A stretch of 38,940 nt of DNA, taken from NCBI GenBank assembly GCA_002305315.1, contig DBQQ01000039.1, positions 1 through 38,940 on the forward strand, read 5' to 3'. Shown here one piece after another: positions 35,446 through 38,940 of this stretch. The stretch is from Clostridiales bacterium UBA1390 (GTDB lineage: Bacteria; Bacillota; Clostridia; Lachnospirales; Bianqueaceae). The notes below the pieces were generated by a model, which saw nothing but the letters and a program-made list of their open reading frames with translations, did no database searches and had not been told where the DNA came from. Every line of letters starts with the position of its first letter. The first letter of the stretch is position 1. A program made the translations under genes and the position numbers.

Positions 35446-36245
35446 TGAAAGATCACATCCTCTCCCGGAAATACTGGCCCTAATTTACATACGCCCTTTT
35501 TCATGATGCTGCCATCCGGCATCCGCAAATTCGCCGGACAGCCTGCGCAGGCGCCAAATCCGCAGCCCATTCTCTCCTCTAAGGAGAACCAGCTCTCCAT
35601 GTTATAAGCAGTCTGCCAGTTCTGAATCGCCTTCATCATGGGAATCGGCCCACATGCGTAGAGTACCGCCTTAATCTTCTCATCCGTGAAAATACGCTTA
35701 TACTCCATGGCGTCAATCACATTCCCCATAAAACCACTGGCTCCATCATCACTGGCGGAAAAGACTTCTCCATAGGGATAAAATGCCTCTTCGATCCATG
35801 GTGTTGATCGGAATCCATTGAAGATGCGAATCGGCTTCTCCGGATATTTCTCATGCAATTTTCTCGCCAGAAACAGCATCGGGGGAATCCCCAGACCGCC
35901 GCCTACCAAAAATAACTCCCGCACGTCCTCTTCGCCGCCTCTTTCTAACGGGAATCCGTTACCCAGCGGTCCCATCAGCCGCAGCATTGTCCCTGCTTCG
36001 TAGGTTGCAAAAACCTCTGTTCCCTTTCCCACTACCGCATAGATCAGAGTCAGGATTCCTTTCTCCGGATCTGCCTCGCAAATGCTGATGGGCCTGGGCA
36101 GCAGCATGGACGGATCATTCACATACAGATTGACAAATTGTCCTGGTTTTGCCTGGCGTGCCACCTCTGGCGCTTCCAATTCCATCTGCCAAATTCCCGG
36201 CGCCAGCTCTTTCTGCTCCAGAATCTTTACTTCATCATAAAACAT
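35442..36245 (-). CDS. pyrK: Dihydroorotate dehydrogenase electron-transfer subunit
   Basis: Carries FAD and a [2Fe-2S] cluster that move electrons from PyrD to NAD+. The 267-aa product has the FAD motif RPISICEAD, the nucleotide-binding GGGLGIPPMLFLA, YACGPIPMMKAI, and a C-terminal cluster ligand set in MGCGFGACAGCP...KKGVCKLGPVF. It lies 23 bp after pyrF. Confidence 0.97.
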   Translation of the reverse strand: MFYDEVKILEQKELAPGIWQMELEAPEVARQAKPGQFVNLYVNDPSMLLPRPISICEADPEKGILTLIYAVVGKGTEVFATYEAGTMLRLMGPLGNGFPLERGGEEDVRELFLVGGGLGIPPMLFLARKLHEKYPEKPIRIFNGFRSTPWIEEAFYPYGEVFSASDDGASGFMGNVIDAMEYKRIFTDEKIKAVLYACGPIPMMKAIQNWQTAYNMESWFSLEERMGCGFGACAGCPANLRMPDGSIMKKGVCKLGPVFPGEDVIFQ

Positions 36246-36268
36246 GTCTGTATTCCTTCTTTCTTATT

Positions 36269-37198
36269 TTATAATACAGAATTCAGATCTTCTTTCATAT
36301 CCAGCACTGCCTGACGCGAAGCCTGTGCCCACTGATCCGCACGGAATGCGGAAGCGTATTTCTCTTTTTGCCACGCCGCGATAATACCACGAGAGGAGTT
36401 GACAATCGCACCCCGTCCCTCTTTATCAAAGCAGCCTCGCAGATCCTGGGCCGTCGCCCCCTGCGCACCATAACCCGGTACCAGGAAGAAAGTATGCGGC
36501 AACACTTCACGCAGGCGCTTTCCCTGTTCTGGATGTGTCGCACCGACCACAGCGCCCACATCCGAATAGCCATACTGGCCTCGGAAATCGCTTCCCCACT
36601 CTTCGACCAAGCCTCCTACGATCTCATACAGAGGCTTGTCCTCCGGTCCGGCCAGCAGATCCTGAATCTGACCGCTGCCGGGGTTCGAAGTCTTCACCAG
36701 CACGAAGATTCCTTTATTATAATCTTTCATGTTCTTAAAATAGGGCTCAATGGATTCCACGCCCAGATACGGATTGAGCGTTACGAAATCCTCTTGATAG
36801 ATCTCGTACTTCTCTCCCTCCACTGGCGCCACGCCAATATGTCCATCCGCATACGCCTGCGCCGTAGACGCGATATCGCTCCGCTTGATATCGCCAATGA
36901 CGATCAAACCTTTCTCCCGTGCATAGGCAATGGTCTTGATGTATGCCGCAAGACCCGGGACTCCGTACATCTCATACATGGCCACCTGCGGCTTCACCGC
37001 GGGAATCAGATCGTATACCGCATCCAAAATTTCCTTATTAAAGAGATAGAATGCTTCTGCGGCCCCCTCTGGCGTCTTTCCGTATTTCTCGTAGGCTTCT
37101 TCTCGAATCGCCTCCGGAATCATGGACAGTCTGGGATCCAGCCCCACCACCGTCGGGTTTTGACACGCCTCAATTTTTTCGATCAGTTGATCAATCAT
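36269..37198 (-). CDS. pyrF: Orotidine 5'-phosphate decarboxylase (type 2)
   Basis: Final step to UMP. The 309-aa product belongs to the longer type 2 family (about 270-310 aa; type 1 enzymes are near 230). It has VVGLDPRLS (17-25), the catalytic GDIKRSDIASTAQAY with Lys105, and a C-terminal GYGAQGATAQDL phosphate loop. I chose the ATG at 37198, which overlaps the pyrC TGA by 4 bp and has AAAGGAGG upstream. The longer open frame to 37288 has no ribosome binding site. Confidence 0.96.
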   Translation of the reverse strand: MIDQLIEKIEACQNPTVVGLDPRLSMIPEAIREEAYEKYGKTPEGAAEAFYLFNKEILDAVYDLIPAVKPQVAMYEMYGVPGLAAYIKTIAYAREKGLIVIGDIKRSDIASTAQAYADGHIGVAPVEGEKYEIYQEDFVTLNPYLGVESIEPYFKNMKDYNKGIFVLVKTSNPGSGQIQDLLAGPEDKPLYEIVGGLVEEWGSDFRGQYGYSDVGAVVGATHPEQGKRLREVLPHTFFLVPGYGAQGATAQDLRGCFDKEGRGAIVNSSRGIIAAWQKEKYASAFRADQWAQASRQAVLDMKEDLNSVL

Positions 37199-38505
37199 GC
37201 TAAGTCCTCCTTTTCCGTTATTTTTCCATCTTGAAATACAATCCTGCCATCCAGAATTGTCATCTTGACTCGTCCCTGCACCTTCCATCCGATAAAGGGT
37301 GAATTCTTCGCCTTCGAATAGAATTGATCATCTATCACATAGGTCTCATTGGGGGCAGCAACGCAGATGTCCGCGCAGCTTCCCACCGAAAGAGTTCCCT
37401 TCGGGATTCCCAAAATCTGCGCAGGCCTGGTACTCATCTTCTCCACCAACTGCATCGGACTCAAAATCCCCGTATCGACCAATGTTTTCTTGGAGATCGC
37501 AAATGAAGTCTCCAGACCGATGATACCATTCAGGGAATGCTGTAAATCTTCCGTCTTCTCCTCTGCGCTGTGCGGCGCGTGATCTGTCGCGATCGCATCC
37601 AGCGTACCATCTGCCAACGCCACCTTCATGGCCTCCACATCCTCGGGGGTTCTGAGCGGCGGATTCATCTTATATTTCGAATGCGGCTCCCTACGTATGT
37701 CTTCATCGGATAACGCGAAATGATGCGGTCCCACTTCTGCTGTGACTCGAACGCCATGCGCTTTCGCCATCCGAATGATTTCCGCACTCTCCTTCGTACT
37801 CACATGACAAATATGAAGCTGTGCTCCCGTCGATTCTGCCAGCAGAATCTCACGGGCGGTCATGGCATTTTCCGCATCTCTTGATAGTCCCGGCAATCCT
37901 AATTCCCGAGAAACTTCTCCTTCGTTGATACATCCGCCTGCCAGGCTCTCATCCTCGCAATGGTCGAAAATGGGAATCTGCAATTGTGCGCAGCGCCTCA
38001 TGGCCTCTTTCATGATACCGCTATCCATCACCGAACGTCCATCTTCGCTGATCGCACAGATTCCAACCTCTTTCAGCGCTGCCAGATCCACAATTTCCTT
38101 CCCCTGCTGTCCTATCGTGACAGCCGCAATCGGAAGCAGATGTGTATAGGGTGCCTTGCCTGCTTTTTCCAGGATCTCCTCTACAACCTCTACACAATCC
38201 GTCACTGGCTTCGTGTTGGGCATCGTACAAACCGTGGTCACTCCACCTGCCGCAGCCGCCTTGCATCCTGTCTCCACCGTTTCCTTATATGTCAGACCGG
38301 GATCCCGAAAATGTACGTGAAGGTCGATAAATCCAGGCATCACCCAACAGCCCGAAGCATCCACAAGCCTCGTTCCTTCCGGTATTTCGCAAATTTCATC
38401 CTCTACCTGTTTCACAATGCCATCCTCAATATACAGATCCTTCTTCTCAAAGATCCGCTGCGATGGATCAATCAGAATTCCATTTTGGATCAACAGCCGA
38501 TTCAT
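37195..38505 (-). CDS. pyrC: Dihydroorotase (class I)
   Basis: Cyclises carbamoyl aspartate to dihydroorotate. The 436-aa product has the zinc motif DLHVHFRDPG, the bridging region of the metal site, HCEDESLAGG, LHICHVSTKES, and TDHAPHSAEEK. It is the first gene of the operon; no pyrB, carA/B or pyrE is in the window. The ATG at 38505 is 7 nt from GGAGG; an in-frame ATG at 38511 lies too close to that site to be used. Confidence 0.96.
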   Translation of the reverse strand: MNRLLIQNGILIDPSQRIFEKKDLYIEDGIVKQVEDEICEIPEGTRLVDASGCWVMPGFIDLHVHFRDPGLTYKETVETGCKAAAAGGVTTVCTMPNTKPVTDCVEVVEEILEKAGKAPYTHLLPIAAVTIGQQGKEIVDLAALKEVGICAISEDGRSVMDSGIMKEAMRRCAQLQIPIFDHCEDESLAGGCINEGEVSRELGLPGLSRDAENAMTAREILLAESTGAQLHICHVSTKESAEIIRMAKAHGVRVTAEVGPHHFALSDEDIRREPHSKYKMNPPLRTPEDVEAMKVALADGTLDAIATDHAPHSAEEKTEDLQHSLNGIIGLETSFAISKKTLVDTGILSPMQLVEKMSTRPAQILGIPKGTLSVGSCADICVAAPNETYVIDDQFYSKAKNSPFIGWKVQGRVKMTILDGRIVFQDGKITEKEDLA

Positions 38506-38718
38506 TGTCATTCCTCCCTGCTTCGTTTGAAATATTATCCTTATACCCCGCCCTTTAGAAATTTCATCATTCATTTCAGAACACGATTCCATCTTACAAT
38601 ACAAAGCTTTTTGTATTTATACCACCATGTGATTTCTATCGTGGATCGGGTACGCTGTAGCAACCGTCTCGAGATGTGACTTGATCTCTACATGATAGAA
38701 AGTTGTCATGCCACGTCT
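38506..38718 (-). promoter_or_regulatory. Leader of the pyr operon
   Basis: About 200 nt of untranslated leader, the main content of the 375-bp gap 38506-38880. Minus-strand TTTCTATCATG (38691-38701) pairs with CACGATAGAAA (38634-38644), 10 of 11 positions, enclosing a region with smaller hairpins. A short ATACAAA/TTTGTAT hairpin (38596-38613) follows. No clear PyrR-binding consensus and no T-tract terminator are seen. A 30-codon open frame starts right at the expected 5' end without a ribosome binding site. Its function is unknown. Confidence 0.4.
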
Positions 38719-38748
38719 ATTATACCATCTTTTCATACTGGAAATCAA
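38719..38748 (-). promoter_or_regulatory. Promoter of the pyr operon
   Basis: Minus-strand TTGATT (38743-38748), 18-bp spacer, perfect TATAAT (38719-38724). Confidence 0.7.
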
Positions 38749-38827
38749 TGTATAAGCCAAAAAAGATATCATTCCATGTTTTCTCGCATTTGACTTTTTT
38801 GCAATATCCGTCCCCATGGATTGTCTC

Positions 38828-38856
38828 TTTACAAACCGTGATTCTTGTGTTATTAT
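38828..38856 (+). promoter_or_regulatory. Promoter of the gene at the right edge
   Basis: TTTACA (38828-38833), 17-bp spacer, TATTAT (38851-38856). Confidence 0.65.
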
Positions 38857-38880
38857 AAGATATATGAAAGGGGCGATCCT

Positions 38881-38940
38881 ATGGCCAAGCTCTCATCTCA
38901 CATTGCACATATCATTTCTTCGTTCTACCACACGCTGCTC
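38881..38940 (+). CDS. Start of an unidentified gene, cut by the window end
   Basis: Twenty codons from an ATG preceded by GAAAGGGG and a good promoter. The visible peptide (MAKLSSHIAHIISSFYHTLL) is too short to identify. It is divergent from the pyr operon. Confidence 0.6.
   Translation, partial: MAKLSSHIAHIISSFYHTLL

Noticed and set aside
38617..38706. 30-codon leader peptide in the pyr leader
   Set aside because: It starts at the predicted 5' end with no ribosome binding site, and its codons show no pattern of attenuation control.

Overview
This 38.9 kb chromosomal window comes from an anaerobic, low-to-medium GC Gram-positive bacterium, most likely a member of the Clostridia (Lachnospiraceae-like). 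The grounds are AGGAGG-type ribosome binding sites, TTGaca/TATAAT promoters, a membrane pyrophosphatase, a class 1B PyrD/PyrK pair, LPXTG/sortase genes, a lipoprotein-anchored CUT1 sugar ABC system, and a SpoIID-like gene of the kind linked to spore formers. The assignment is an inference from gene content.

Layout. Positions 1-290 hold two copies of a 62-bp hairpin repeat and terminators. Then come hppA (proton pyrophosphatase, minus strand), a MalY/PatB C-S lyase (plus), and gap (minus). Positions 4993-16138 form a plant cell wall (rhamnogalacturonan/arabinan-type) locus: two LplB/LplC-like permeases, an LplA-like binding lipoprotein, a YetA/PL26-like lyase gene broken by two in-frame stop codons, a membrane-bound AraC regulator coupled to a HAD phosphatase, and a divergent GH51 arabinofuranosidase. 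Next are a KDPG aldolase fused to a VOC domain, which is the terminal step for uronic acids, and a small HMA metal-binding protein.

The most interesting region is 17676-26782. A SpoIID-like/peptidoglycan-binding gene is split in two by a 7,823-bp element. The halves rejoin in frame at an 8-bp direct repeat (18568-18575 and 26391-26398). The reconstructed attB and attP are both imperfect dyads centred on the same TG dinucleotide. The element carries a large serine recombinase at its right end, one small gene, and a complete sortase-pilus operon (thioester-type tip adhesin, backbone pilin, class C sortase, minor pilin). It has no replication, transfer or phage genes. It therefore looks like a minimal integrase-plus-pilus cassette, and its excision would simultaneously restore a cell-wall/spore-type gene and remove the pilus operon. 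This resembles in logic the skin and SPbeta intervening elements of Bacillus, but with pilus cargo.

To the right, 26911-30737 encodes a heterodimeric ABC exporter, 30981-32015 a class I DAHP synthase, and 32054-38505 a minus-strand pyrimidine operon, pyrC-pyrF-pyrK-pyrD. Three tandem paralogous cytoplasmic esterase genes run on from it without a terminator. A gene starting at 38881 runs off the window.

Most transcription units have clear intrinsic terminators and 16-18 bp spaced promoters, listed below. An AraC-type operator (two identical 10-bp repeats 20 bp apart) abuts the -35 box of the sugar transport operon.
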